From positions 71,120,670 through 71,184,669 of the forward strand of contig OY776128.1 in the NCBI GenBank assembly GCA_963675135.1: a DNA stretch of 64,000 nt, written 5' to 3'. The first letter of the stretch is position 1. Each line of letters opens with the position of its first letter. This DNA is from Galeopsis tetrahit (Eukaryota; Streptophyta; Magnoliopsida; Lamiales; Lamiaceae). The position numbers and the translations under genes are program-made. Below, piece by piece: positions 33,501 through 45,300 of this stretch. The notes under the pieces were generated by a model. It made no database searches, had not been told where the DNA came from, and saw nothing but the letters and a program-made list of their open reading frames with translations.

Positions 33501-34891
33501 TAGAAGATTGTGCAGTCTCTTAAAATTAGAGAATTTACTCCACCCTATCCATCTTGCATGATTTGGTCATGCCACAACCATGTGGGGGTGGATGTTCTAG
33601 CCTCCCCATCAAAAAACATTATTTCAAAAATAAAATACCTACTCTCTCCCTCTCCCATTCTCACAGTCACTCTCTCTCCTTCTCTCTCAGCATTGATTTA
33701 TGAAAATTAATTACCTCTTGTGGAAGTCCATTCCAGCCAGATAATCCTGCCCCAGCTACATTTGACAAAGGATTTGTCGAGGCCATAGGGCTGGGACTTC
33801 TATGCCTTAGTCTCTCAAACTCACTGAAGCCGTGATTTGGCATCATCCCAGTAACTCGTAAGATCTCTGAAAGATTAGAACATGGATCAATGGTGAGAGA
33901 GAAGAATAATACCAAAAACGGAGTAACAAAAAATGTTAATATTAGGCAGAATCAGTTAGAAGCATACCCTTCTCAGCTTTTAGGTTTTAGATTCTAGGTA
34001 ATTTAAATAGAAGCATTCAATTTGAAAACACTCAAATTAGCTTTTACAAAGCATTCAATTTACCAACTTAAGGTTTTAGATGAGGTTTTAATTCAACATA
34101 AGTAACACTAGAACTAGGCCAAATAAAAGGCCCTGTTTTCAAAGTTCAACCTCACCTCTACCCATGTATAAAAATTGCAATTGTTCGATGATATTAAATT
34201 AAAAAATAAATTATATTCTCTTCTATCTGCTTATAGATGAGGTGATGGTGATCCTTCAACAGCAGTCACATGAAAATCGTAATGTAAAATGTTACATAAG
34301 TATTAGTTACAACATTTCGCTCTTCTCCTCTCGTGATTGTGGTGAATTGATTCCATTAATCTGGATATATAGTCTTATAAACAAAGATTTCACCAGCAGT
34401 TGATGAATAACTCAACAATTCAAAGAAATGATGAAGCAAACATGCTCAATTTCATATCTCAAAGATCAACCAGCAAACCAGACACAAAATCAGAGGACTT
34501 CCCCACAAACAGGGAGCTAAAAACAATCGAAATAGTAAAAGCCTAGATCCAATTCAAAAACAGGAAAAAATAAATTGCAATAAAATCAAGAGAATCAACT
34601 ACCTTGATTCAAAAGTCTGCTACAGATTGGAAGAACTTGCATGAAGGGGCCAAGCTTGTGATGCTCTGCTAACAGCTCTGACAAGTACTGATTACTAATA
34701 AGATATGATTCAAATGAAAAAAACATCAATAAACAAACACGCAGATAGATCAGGAACTCCTTAACCTACGAAACGAAAACAACAAAAAAAGAATTAGAGA
34801 ATGAATCACACCTGTCCACATCAGGGGTACTTCTAATCTGCGGCGAGGCCGCCCTCGCCGGCGAAAAATTGGGATTGTAAAGGCCGGACAT
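30535..34891 (-). CDS. STAR/KH domain RNA-binding protein (SPIN1/QKI-like)
   Basis: Exons on the minus strand are 34812-34891, 34603-34694, 33715-33866, 31700-31816, 31457-31573, 30927-31070 and 30535-30681. Joined, they give 849 nt, 282 residues, normal for the family. Residues 1-26 read MSGLYNPNFSPARAASPQIR then STPDVD. A conserved N-terminal helix region follows (QYLSELLAEHHKLGPFMQVL, PICSRLLNQE). The single KH domain (about 115-235) has RRILRLEIPVDNYPNFNFVG, the RNA-binding GPRG loop at 156-159, GCRVYIRGKGS, and the STAR-type extension HILIEADLPA...AQEIIEELLKPV. The C terminus is ESPGPSGSVSPFNSAG and a basic KRAKTGL. It probably binds single-stranded RNA in the nucleus; rice and Arabidopsis relatives influence flowering. 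Exon 2 could start three bases apart only with frame loss, so NQYL is chosen. Introns 4 and 5 carry repeats. Confidence 0.95.
31142..31395. mobile_element. MITE with GAGACCGTCT-type ends, in KH intron 5
   Basis: The left end (CTAGTCTTGAGTGAGAGTC...GAGACCGTCTGACGGATC) and right end (TCGTCTCACGGAAAAAACCC...GAGATGGTCTCACACAATTT) are inverted, and the interior has a hairpin of AAAGTGATAATGTTTAAGTA and its complement. It is the same family as 47678-47967. It overlaps the intron between exons 5 and 6, outside the splice sites. Confidence 0.65.
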
Positions 34892-35914
34892 AGCTTATAA
34901 ATCAGAAGCAGCAGCAATCCAAAACAACGAAACAGGGGAGAGAGAAGAGAAGCCCCAAAAGGGGCCAAAAAGAAGGGTTTTGAAATATAAAAGGGAAGTG
35001 CGAAAAGATGAGCAGAAAAGGAAAACCCAAAACCCAAATTCCCGAACCCAAAACCCAAATTATTGGACCCAAAATCCAGCTATTGCATCAATAAATACTT
35101 GGTACAAAGGAATGTGTGTGTGGGTGAGAGAGAGAGAGGGATTTTGAATGGGGAGGTAAAAAAAAAGAAAAAAGAAAAGGAGTGAGGAAATGAATGAGCA
35201 GTAGATGGAAAGAATGGAGGTAAAAAACTAAACATGGAAATAGTGAAGATTGTAGCGGTGGAGAAGGAACACGTGTTTGTGCATGCAAGGGGAAGGGGAG
35301 TGGGTCCCATTTCAACAATTTCAATTGATGCCGCCAACCCAGTCTTAGCTGGACTGACAATGCGCCCGACATCCTCCATACGGCGTCGTTTCTATAGCGA
35401 CCAAGATCCCTCAATATTGCTTCCTTGTTTTATCAATTTCACCGTCCTTGGCTAAGCCTAAGATCCTCTGCAACGATGACGCCTTTTTTTCTTACTCACC
35501 TTTTACTTATAATTTTTTTTTTTAACTAAATCATAAGAATATGTATTGCTATTTTAAAAAATGAGTGATTATTATAATCAATGCATTAAGTTCAATTTCA
35601 ATTTAACCTAATTAGTTGGATAATTGTAAATAAAACGTCAATTTTAAACGTTAGTTATAAATTTTGAAAAATGTTTAAACCCCACATATTTGTTAAACTA
35701 ATCAGACAGAGCCATTGTTTTGGGCACAGCTATTCCCTTCGTTTCATAATTACTTTCACGATAAACACGCATATTAAGAAAGTATAATAATGAGTAAAAT
35801 TTTATGTATAAAATAAAAAAATTAGTTAACTTTAATGTATTTATAGAAAATTTACCAAAAAAAATTGATTTTTTCCTTTATACACTTAACCAAAAATTTA
35901 ACCCTCCAAATTTA
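34892..35914. other. KH gene 5' leader and promoter side
   Basis: It includes a CT/GA-rich leader (near 35120-35170) typical of plant 5' UTRs. No other gene is recognised; open frames here are low complexity. Confidence 0.5.
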
Positions 35915-36009
35915 GGCTACGGATAAATGCCCCCATTTATGTTGATTTCAACCCCGGGGCCAGGGTGAGTTCATCCCTCACATTTTTTTAACGCTACCCT
36001 CCTTCTAAT

Positions 36010-37085
36010 TTAGTCAATTATCAATTTTAGTTCATACTTTTAACTTTTTATTAAATCCAGCACATACTTTTTTTTAATCAGATTATATCTATACTTTTCA
36101 TTTTACCTCAAATCAAACACATACTTTTTTTTAACCAAATTATACTCATATTTTTCATTTTTAATTAAATTTAGCACATACTTTTTTACCCTTGTTCAAT
36201 TTATACTCATACTATTTATAAATATAATTAAATTAATTAATTAATAAATACTCTCTCCGTCCAATTTTATTATGCCCACTTCTCCGGGCACGGGTTTTAA
36301 TGAATATTGATTAGTTTATTCATAAAGTAAATAATTTGAGGGTATGATGGAGTATTGTGGGGTCCATTTATAAATAAATGATTGTTTATAAATAGAGTGA
36401 ATGACAAAGTGAGTAAATAAGTGATGGTAGGAGGGTGGAGATAAAGTAGTATGAATAATATTATTTTTAAAAAGGGTATGTACATAATAAAATTGGACAA
36501 CCAAAAAAAAGAAAGTGAGAATAATGAAATTGGACGGAGAGAGTATATTTTACTTTATAAAAAAAATCTAAAATTATATAGTATTAATATTTTTTTCTCT
36601 AGAAAATATAAAAAATTATTTAAAGAATCTAAAAGCATTATTTTTAAAAAAATATTATGGTGGATTGAGGGAGTACAATTGTTTTAATTACTGTATTTTT
36701 GTATATATTTTGTAAATCTCTTTTTTAATTTAATAGTTATAGATAATTTCAATTCTCAATTATTTTAAAATTGTAGATTTTAAATTGAATTTTAATTTAA
36801 ACATAATTAATATATTCTTTTTTCTTATTAATTATTAGATAAGGAGTACTTTTTTTTGGGATTTTAAATTATTTGATAAAAATATATGCTAAAATTGATA
36901 AAAACATAAAAAGTATGTGTTACATTTGATTAAAAATGAAAAGTATGAGTGCGAAAGAAAAAGTTTGTGCTAAATTTAATAACAAAATGAAAAGTATAGG
37001 TATAAATGTATAATTTAGTTTAAAAAAAAGTATGTGCTAGATTTAGTAAAAAAGTGAAAAGTATGGGATATAATTGGTCTTCTAA
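36010..37085. mobile_element. AT-rich element, second copy, nested in the MULE-like element
   Basis: Repeated CATACTTTTCATTTT..CAAATT.AGCACATACTTTTTT units on the left and inverted units on the right match those at 5345-7100. Middle blocks such as CTAAAATTATATAGTA and TTATTTAAAGAATCT are also shared. Confidence 0.6.
36251..36543. mobile_element. Stowaway-type MITE
   Basis: CTCTCTCCGTCCAATTTTAT opens and its complement ending TGGACGGAGAGAG closes the element; TA flanks both sides (36249-36250 and 36544-36545). Length 293 bp, no coding content. Its absence from the copy at 5345-7100 shows it inserted later. Confidence 0.85.
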
Positions 37086-38323
37086 TTTTACTCATTTTTT
37101 CTCTCATTCTTCATTCCTCTCTCTCCCACTCTACAAGCTATAGTCCACCGCCCCCCCCCCCTCCACTTCGCCTCCGTCCGTCGCCCCCACATGTCGCGTC
37201 GTTCGCCTGCCGTCCACGTCGTTGACGCATGTCACACAAACGCAGCGGCGACACACCCATCGCCGCACAAGGTCATCTGCGTTGCAACTCGCCCACGTTG
37301 CGACCGTCGCCGCCCAGGCTCGCCACGTCGCGGTGGTTGCCGCTGCCCAATGTTTTTTTTTTTTGGATATTTTTTATTTTTTTATATTGTTTGGTGTTTT
37401 AGTTGTGTGATAATAGAAGATTTAGGTGTCCCCCCTTTTGGATTTCTTGTGTTCTTGGTTCTTTTTTTTTTTTTTTTTGTATTTTTTTTCTTCGAAAATT
37501 AGTAAAATTTCGAAAATTATTTTCAAAATCGGGGTTTTGACCGATTCAACACTAGTTGGCCGAGTTTTGATTCAAAACGTGGAAAAGTTGACTAATTTTT
37601 TTTTTTTCGAAAAATCTCACAAAAACTCGACGAACCAGTGCTGAGTTTTTGCAAAACGTGATTTAAAAAAAATCGAAAATGAAATACACTACACATATAT
37701 TCATTACATCTACACAATCATGCAACAATATAGTCAAACAAAACAATAATAACATTATGAATAATCAATTACAAAGAAATACTATGTAGGTGGGAAAGGG
37801 CTGCAAAAAGTTTGTTTTTTTTAGGGGGGTGGGGTGAACTCAACATACAAGGGTAATAAAATATTTTTACCCATTAGCTCAAAATATAAATTTGAGTGGG
37901 CATAATATGTGGGAGGCATTTATCCGTGGCCCCAACTTAATTATTCTGAGGGTCTGACTATTTACACCTCCATTTCAAATGGATGCACTCCCCTAATTAA
38001 TGCACCCCCTGAAATCGATTTAAGATAGATGCACCCCCTCAAATTGTCTTAAATACCCTTTTCATCATAATATTCCTACTACTAACCCCCCACACACACC
38101 CAATCCCTAATTTATCCTCCAAAATCTAATTTCCCTCTATCATTTCATTTCCTTCCCCCAAACACTAGCAGTCGCCTCCCCCCTCGCACTCCCATTCGCC
38201 GGTCGCGTCCCCCACCCTCTATCATTTCATTAATGCAGCCCTCGCACCAGTCGCGGCCCCCACCCTCTCCCCTCCATTTTTTTTCTTTTTCCGTCGCCAA
38301 CCGCCCTATATCCACCGCACTGG

Positions 38324-40022
38324 TGATTCGGGTGGAATTTACACACGTACTTTAGATGCACATGTGAAGCTAATTTTTAGTGTGATTTCATTGATTTATG
38401 AGTTAATTATCATTGTTTTGGTCGAAATAAGAGAAAGGCAGTGTTTTGTCGATTTTATAGGTAAAATGATGGAATTTGGGAGCAAAACACATACCACAAG
38501 TGATTGGATCGGAAATAGGAGTGCACCATTGGATCCGGCTCTAAAAATGGAGTGGAATAGCAAAAAGAATTGAGTCGATCGGAGGTCGGAAGCTCAAGAT
38601 ACGGAGGGACGAAGTTGGAGGACGAAAACGAAGGACGGAGCCAAAACGAAAGTTTGGCCCGGTCGGGCCACATCACCCGCCCGGCCGAACCCAATTGTTG
38701 GACAAGTTTACGAAGGTTTGTCCCGGCCGGGCGGCATCACTCGCCCGATCGGGCAATAAAATGCCAATTTTTTGCCATTTACGAAGTTATGGCCCGGTCG
38801 GGCGGCCGAATATGCCAACATACCCCTCCATTTACGAAGCTTTCGCCCGGCCGGGCGGCACCACTCGCCGGGCCGGGCCACTAGCCCCCTGTTTTTGTAA
38901 ATTTTGGCCAACACTCCCACCCGGGCGGGCCAACCCATTTTCGGTGCCAAACTCATATTTTCTCCATTTTCAAGGGACCAACTTGCAATTCTTACACCCA
39001 AACCCTACCCGAACACTATAAATACCTCAATTTTTAAATTCAAAACCATCTTACCCCTTTCTCAAGTAGTTCTACACACAATCACACACGTTTGGAGGTT
39101 TTCGTCATCAACTTCTTAAATTCTTCATCAAATCAAGCAAGGAGGCCACCATTAGCTTAGGAATTTCATTCCTCACCATACAATTGTCTAAGCTTTCTTT
39201 TACTTTCACTTTTTATTGCTTTTATCTTAGTTTTCTTTGTAGTTGGATTATGATGTTGATTGGCTAGAAAACTTTTGGTTCTAGAGCCTTGTAAATACTT
39301 TTGATGAAGTTTATGAATTAATGTTTTGCTTATTTGGTGTTTGTGTGGCTTAATTCTATTTGGATGCTTGATTTTCATTGCAAAACATGTCATTAGTGTA
39401 CAATAGTGATATCTTAATCTTAGTTAATTGAAATTGGGTTGAGAAATCTATTTTGATTGATTGATTACAAGCATTTGACCTAATTTTATTGTGAGATTGA
39501 AAGATGTTCAATGATTAGGAAGATTTGTGATGATCCTAAGAGTTTGATTGGGTTCTATGATGCAATTTAGGTAGAGATACTAAGTTGTATGATATTTCCT
39601 TTGGATTATTTGGATTGAAGAAACTTTTAATTCATTATTATGTGATCAATCTTATAGACAAATCATAAACACCACTTGAGTAGATAGTTAATCATAGATG
39701 GATTCATTAGTATTGCATGTGCTTTAGAACCCACCTTCTCATCTTTGAGTTTTAATCGTATTTCTCTTGTTTTGTGATTTGCATGAGTATTTGTTGATCG
39801 ATTTCATATTACTCTTTTATTGTTTATTCGTGACATTTGGTAGGCAATTTTAGGGTAATTTACCATTCAAATTTATCGATTGCCGTCTATTTAGAACTTA
39901 TATCGACAAACTCCACTTTTATCACTACACCTCTTCGTGGGACCGACCTCGTACTTACTTCACTATAATATACACCGTATACTTTCGGTCGTGTATTTTA
40001 GAGTTGTTAAATACGTGAATCA
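38324..40022 (+). mobile_element. Solo LTR, probably Ty3/gypsy
   Basis: It starts TGATTC and ends GAATCA, a perfect terminal inverted repeat. It is flanked by actgg (38319-38323) and accgg (40023-40027), 4 of 5 identical. It holds a likely TATA box, CACTATAAATACC, near 39016, and a conserved-looking end (CTTCGTGGGACCGACCTCGT near 39932) typical of large gypsy LTRs. Four or so GC-rich GCCCGGCCGGGCGGCATCAC type units lie at 38655-38930, upstream of the TATA box. No protein domain is present, so this is the product of LTR-LTR recombination. Confidence 0.75.
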
Positions 40023-40245
40023 ACCGGTTGCCGCAGCCCCCCTCTCCTTTTTTTTTGTTTTTCTCTCTCCTCCCCCGTCGGCCGCCCCCTCCCCCACCCA
40101 CCGGCGTCGCCGACCCCAGAAACTACCGACGCCGTTCCCGATTTTCGCCGTAAGTTTTTTTTCTTTTTTCTTCCTTGAGTTTTTTTCCTTTTTTTCTCCA
40201 ATAATTTTTTTGCTTTTTTTTTTTTTTAAAATTCAACCCTTTATT

Positions 40246-40396
40246 GTCGACCATGTACACTCTCGTCGACAATAATTTGTCGACGAGAGTGTATATGGTC
40301 GACAAAAAAGGGTCGAATTTTTTTTCCGACCAATTAGTGTCGAACATATACATTTTCGTCGATAAATTGTTGTCGACGGGAGTGTATATGGTCGAC
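40246..40396. repeat. Two GTCGAC hairpins in element A
   Basis: At 40246-40303 and about 40339-40396, GTCGACCATGTACACTCTCG-type arms face their complements (CGACGAGAGTGTATATGGTC GAC side) around a short loop. The same arm motif recurs in element B. Confidence 0.75.
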
Positions 40397-40734
40397 GCTG
40401 GTTGATCGAAAAAAATGTGATTTTTCTAAGTATGTTTTGGAATTTCTGATTTTTTTTTTGGTTTGGTGGTTACCGAAAATGGTGTTAGTGGCGACCGGAA
40501 GTGGTGATTTAGGGTAAATGTGAAAGAAATAACAATAAGGACTTGCGTTCAGTAAGTGGGTGTATCTAGTATGATGCATTTTATTGAAGAGATATTTTTA
40601 ATTTTTTACATGATTATTATATTAATAAAATAAATGGGGAAGTGCATCCATCTTAAATGGAGGTGTAAATAATCGGACCCTTATTCTGACTGCGGCCCTT
40701 TCAGCTGTAAGAAAGCCCAAGCCCGATAAAGAAT

Positions 40735-41907
40735 GGGTCTGACTATTTACACCTCCATTTCGGTTTAGAACACTCCCCCTTTTAGTTTAATAATATAATA
40801 ATAATGTAAAAAACCAAAAATACCCTTTAAATCATATTACATTACTAAACGCACCCCTATTACTAAATGCACCACTTATTCACCTTTAAACTCTAAACAT
40901 AATTTTTACCCGACACCACCGCCGCTGCCGTTACCGCCACAACCGTCATCACCACCACCATCACAATCAAACAACAAAATTCAGGATCTTAGAAAATTTT
41001 CATTTTTTTTTTTAAATTTTCGACGAACCAGTGTCGACCATATTCACTCTCGTCGACACTGGTTTGTCGAAAAGTTTAAAAAAAAAATCAAAAATTTTTC
41101 AACCTTTGTAGATCGACCAAAATACACTCTCGTCGACAACAATTTATCGACGAGAGTGTATATGATCGATCTACAAAGGTCGAAAACAATTTAATTTTTT
41201 TTCTTAAAAAAAATCACAACAGTTTGGTCGACCATGTGCATTCTCGTCGACAACACCTTGTCGACGAGAATGCAAAGCGTCGACCCTGGTGTGTCGGTGT
41301 GTCAAGAAAAGAAAAAAAAAAACTTACTTTTGCAGCAGAAGGCAGGGAGAAGAAGGAAACAAAAAATAAAAACCAAAAAAAAGAAGAAAAGCAAAAAAAC
41401 CCTAAATCTAAAATTCAAACCTGAGAGAGACGAGAGACGGCGACAAATCGGAGTGGGGCGGCCGGAGGCTGGGCGTGGGCAGGGGTGATGGGTGGAGGGT
41501 GAGGGGGGTGGGTGGGCTGGGGTGGGGTGGGGTGGGTGTGGGGGTGGGGGAGTTGATTTTTTTTTTTCTTTTTGCTGCTGTGCGCAGCTGTTGAGGGAGG
41601 GGAGGGCGGCGACCAAGGAGGGGCGGCGGCAGTAGAGAAGGGGCGGCGGCAGCAGCAGCTGGGAGAAAGAGAGGGAGTGGAGGAAAAAAAAAAGAGGGGA
41701 AGAGGAAGGGACGATGGAGAGAGAAGGAAGAGGAAGAGGAAGAGGAAGAAGGTGGAAAATTAGGGGTGTGTTTAGTAAATGTATTTTTGAGATAAAAGGG
41801 TATTTAAGACAATTCAAGAGGGGTGCATCCATCCTGACAAATTTTAGGGGGGTGCATCAATCGGGGGAGTGTTCTAAACTGGAATGGAGGTGTAAATAGT
41901 CGGACCC
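40735..41907. mobile_element. MULE-like element B, next to the MWFE gene
   Basis: The left end is GGGTCTGACTATTTACACCT (40735). The right end, inverted from 41907, is GGGTCCGACTATTTACACCT. The target duplication ataaagaat is perfect, 9 bp (40726-40734 and 41908-41916). Near-terminal sequences AGAACACTCCCCC also pair. The interior has three GTCGAC hairpins and a G-rich half (41460-41760) whose proline-rich antisense frame is low complexity. It ends 172 bp before the MWFE start codon. Confidence 0.92.
41031..41285. repeat. Three GTCGAC hairpins in element B
   Basis: At 41031-41079 CGACGAACCAGTGTCGAC pairs with GTCGACACTGGTTTGTCG. At 41101-41180 AACCTTTGTAGATCGA pairs with TCGATCTACAAAGGT, with inner CACTCTCGTCGA/TCGACGAGAGTG arms. 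At about 41227-41285 GGTCGACCATGTGCATTCTC pairs with its imperfect complement. Confidence 0.78.
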
Positions 41908-42079
41908 ATAAAGAATCTATGAGGCTGGCGGTAAGCTCGTGTTTATATTGGGCCCAGGCCCAATATCTGTAACTGAGGGGAGCACAAAATTCCTTAGAAC
42001 AAAATCGGGGGATCTGCAGAGTCAATCACCATCCATTTCAATCGTAACACAGTGAAAGAGGAAGAATCGATCTTCATCA

Positions 42080-42367
42080 ATGGCGTTTAGGGTTCTCGAA
42101 GCATTCTTACCTCTGGGTATAATAGCAGGGTTTCTCTGCATAATGGGAAACACTCAATATTTCATCCACAAAGCTGCTCATGGCCGTGTTCGTACCCCCA
42201 AATCCATGCTCTCTTTTCCGTAGTTTTTCTATTAGAATATTTTTATTGATGCTTTGATTTAATGATTAAATCTATGGCAGCCCAAGCACATCGGTAACGA
42301 CGTCTGGGACGTGGCTATGGAGAGACGCGATAAGAAAATCACGGAGATGCTCTCTTCTTCCAACTAA
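42080..42367 (+). CDS. NDUFA1: NADH dehydrogenase 1 alpha subcomplex subunit 1 (MWFE, complex I)
   Basis: Mitochondrial complex I accessory subunit of the inner membrane arm. Exons are 42080-42187 and 42281-42367, with a phase-0 GT-AG intron. The product is 64 residues, the usual size. It starts MAFRVLEAFLPLGIIAGFLC, one N-terminal membrane helix, followed by IMGNTQYFIHKAAHGR, then PKHIGNDVWDVAMERRDKK and a short variable tail. These match plant MWFE over nearly the whole length. A MULE-like element ends 172 bp upstream of the start, so the promoter and leader lie partly in or against that element. The start is the first ATG after the leader and agrees with homologues. Confidence 0.95.
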
Positions 42368-45300
42368 ATTCGGTAATTCCTTTTGCGATTACCTTTACTT
42401 TTATATTTTTTTTTCTGTTTATTTCTTCCTCTGTGTGCGAATTGCGATTTGATACCCGTTTACCCAGAGTAGATTTTTACTTATGATTCTAGTTTACCCC
42501 AAATGTATGTTTTCTGTATACTTAAACGATTCGAAATTTGATGGAGTAGGCATGCCTCTTGGCGATAATTTCAATATCCAAATGTTTTGCGCAGAACTAT
42601 ATTGTTTATTATATAAATGTATATATACTGTGTAAATTGCTGTGGAGTTGTATAAATGGATACATTATTTCACCCCTCTGTCATAATTATATCTGCAGCA
42701 TTTCAAGCTTTAAAATTTCATTGCTGAATGAACATTGAAAAAACCCCTCTCTTTCCATTTTTATGCATGTGTCTTGTCTTTTAAGGATGCTGTGTGTTCG
42801 GTGAAGGGAACATTCAAGTTCTTACTCTTTGAAATCCCATGGCACTATAATAGTTATTAAGTGTTTACTAGTATTTAATAGTTATAAGGTTTCAAGTGTC
42901 TTCTTCTGAATTCCCAAACTCAGAACCCACAGCCGAAATGGGATTTGGTGCCTGTCTGGTAGAGTCATCACGCGTCTCGCATCCTTGCTAGTGCAGTTCT
43001 CCAGTATGATGGAGGCGCTGTTTTTATATAAAATATGTTCATGTTTAATTTTAGCCACAGTTTCTCCAGCTAGCCTATTTCATGAAGTTAAATGTGATAC
43101 AGAACCTTCAAATACGGTTATGCTGAATTTATACTTTAGTGTTGAGATCCCTCAACTACTGGATTATGCCTAATTGCCAGACATATGAAGTAACCTTAAA
43201 AGTTAGACTAGGACTAGGAGTGAACCTGCTTATCATCAAGCACATTTTCTGTATTTTTTTTATTGAACCAATATATCACTTAACATGTATTTGGGGAGCC
43301 ACTTTTTCCTATGACCTCTTATCACTAGGTTGCACAGAGTTCTGCTAGTTATGTTAAGTTGGTAACTGAAGAGAGACTTATGACTTTGCACTAATAAATT
43401 TATAGTTGATTAGGGATCAGTACACAAAGATTTGTTCTGTCAGTCTTTGGAGATCATTCACAAATTAAGTGCATCTCTCACAAGCTTTTGACTTTGGATG
43501 GAAAAAGATTCAGTCAGTTCTTGCTCAAGTATACCTCCTTGGTTGTGAGGATTTCAATGTTCATGGTGCTTGCTTTCAGTTTTGGCCTTCATGGTTTTCT
43601 TCCGAAGATCAGTTCTGATTTAGTTATTAGTCATTGCTTTTGTTTACAGTTCATGTTATTTCAATTCTGAAAGTACACCATTTCTTCGGAAAGCATTTTT
43701 CCCTATGAAAATAATAAAAATCTAATGCTGCTCCTCTGTTTTTCTTACCCTTCCATTTTGGGGCGGGTGGTAGGGGTGGCTGTGGAATTTATTCCATAAC
43801 TTACACCCATTGCTGTCTTATTACTGTTTTGGCAAATTTCTGTGCACATACATTTCTTAGAAAATCTCACTTATTTTGGCTTCGTTGTTGAAGTGCAGGT
43901 AATCTAGTTTAAGGGCTTATTGGGAATGAATAATGTTCGAAGACTGGCGAATGATCTCTTTATGAACTCTTATGTGCTTGTCTGTTTCTTCTCTTGGAGT
44001 TATACCAATGTGTGATATTGCAGACGCGTGGACTGCATCCGTTCAGACTCTGTATAACTTCCTATTCATAAATCTATTTTGTTGAGATGATTGTTCATTT
44101 TTTATTTTCTGTTATGAAAATCTTGAAGTTAAAAACAAGAAAATTAACCAAAGATGTGGAGCAATGTCTTAATCTACATATTACCTTTTTCATTTCCTTA
44201 TGGACTCCAGTTTTCATTCTGTTCTCTCTGAAACTAGGAATGGTGTTATGTGTACAAGGGTTAGAAAACCAGTATGTTATTATTACAAATGTTCAGGTAT
44301 GTTGTATCATATTACAAATAATCATTTGTGGGAACCTTATGACCGAGGCATGTCAAGAAAAAAGGATGGGTATAAGACAACCTTGCACTACTTATTTCTG
44401 ATTGAGTTTTTTTTCTTCAAAGTATAGAGAGGGTTCAATTTGCACGTCACATGGTTTGGTTGGTGTATTTAAGCACAAAGGAAAAAAATTGTGGACCACC
44501 AGTCTTGTAGATTAGTTGTGTGATGGTAGGAGACATGTTTCTAATGTTTGTTTGTTTGGTGTTGGTTTTTTCTTCACAGAAAAATAGTTTCAGATACCTG
44601 AGCTTTGCCTTTAAATCATCTTTTTTTTATACAAGTTTTTGTCTAAATTTTGATACAACCTTATCTTTTACGGAGTTTTTGGACATTCAAATAGCCAATC
44701 TATCATTTTGTTGAGGGTAATTTTCAATCAAGTTTTATCAGTGTTATGTTCATGGGTGTTGGTATACAAGGGGCCTTCCAAGTACATTTGCTCTCTGCAA
44801 AAGTAGTCAAATAAGTTGATACATCATTGGATTCTTGGTAGTGATTGAAGTCTAATGATAATATTATGCAGTTTTAAATGGTTTTATGTTCTATTTCAAT
44901 ACTTGTAATATATATATATATATTCATTTGACAAAAACAACCGAGGACCAACTATGATGATTGAAAAGACTTGAATTGAAAATGATGAGATAATTGGTAT
45001 TGAACAATAAAAAATGGGCGCTGTTTAAAATAATGGGATTGTTTACATAACCTAACCATTTTAAATAATCAAGTTATTTAAACAACTAAGTTGTGTTCTT
45101 AGTCTTGTTTTAAACAATGAGGTTTTAGCAAAAATAATCTTGTTTAAAATTCAATTCAAATTTAACAACGGTGTTGTTTAGAGTTTAGAAAAAAACTAAA
45201 ACTAAAAAAAACTCGGATTAAAAGGAAACACACACTAAACATTTTAGATTTTGAAATAAGGAATGATGGGCATAGGTAGCACGAAGGAGAACACAACATT

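Larger units (their letters stand above)
35915..37931. mobile_element. MULE-like element, same family as 483-5329
   Basis: The left end is GGCTACGGATAAATGCCCCC at 35915. The right end, read inverted from 37931, is GGCCACGGATAAATGCCTCC. The flanking 9-mers ccaaattta (35906-35914) and ccaacttaa (37932-37940) match at 7 of 9. Its interior holds an AT-rich repeat (about 36010-37085) with a Stowaway inside, then a C-rich, CG-rich stretch (37140-37350) whose open frames are low complexity. No transposase. Confidence 0.72.
37950..40680. mobile_element. MULE-like element A, interrupted by a solo LTR
   Basis: The left end is GGGTCTGACTATTTACACCT (37950). The right end, inverted from 40680, is GGGTCCGATTATTTACACCT. 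The 9-bp duplication ttattctga is perfect (37941-37949 and 40681-40689). Without the solo LTR it is about 1.0 kb, close in size to element B. It contains two GTCGAC hairpins and no transposase. Confidence 0.9.

Noticed and set aside
35088..35414. 108-codon minus-strand frame upstream of the KH gene
   Set aside because: Low-complexity Pro/Ser/Phe sequence from the GA-rich leader; no conserved motif.
37191..37502. 103-codon frame starting MSRRSPAVHVV
   Set aside because: CG-rich MULE interior followed by a T run giving poly-Phe; no family similarity.
38570..39021. Overlapping frames of about 100 codons
   Set aside because: They fall in the GC-rich repeats of the solo LTR, read open on both strands, and repeat the palindromic unit.
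41302..41832. 176-codon minus-strand frame, rich in Pro, Leu and Ser
   Set aside because: It is the antisense of a G-rich, simple-sequence half of MULE-like element B; no conserved motif and composition explains the openness.
44087..44427. 104- and 75-codon frames in the MWFE downstream region
   Set aside because: They overlap in different frames, have no recognisable motif, and match chance expectation for this composition.
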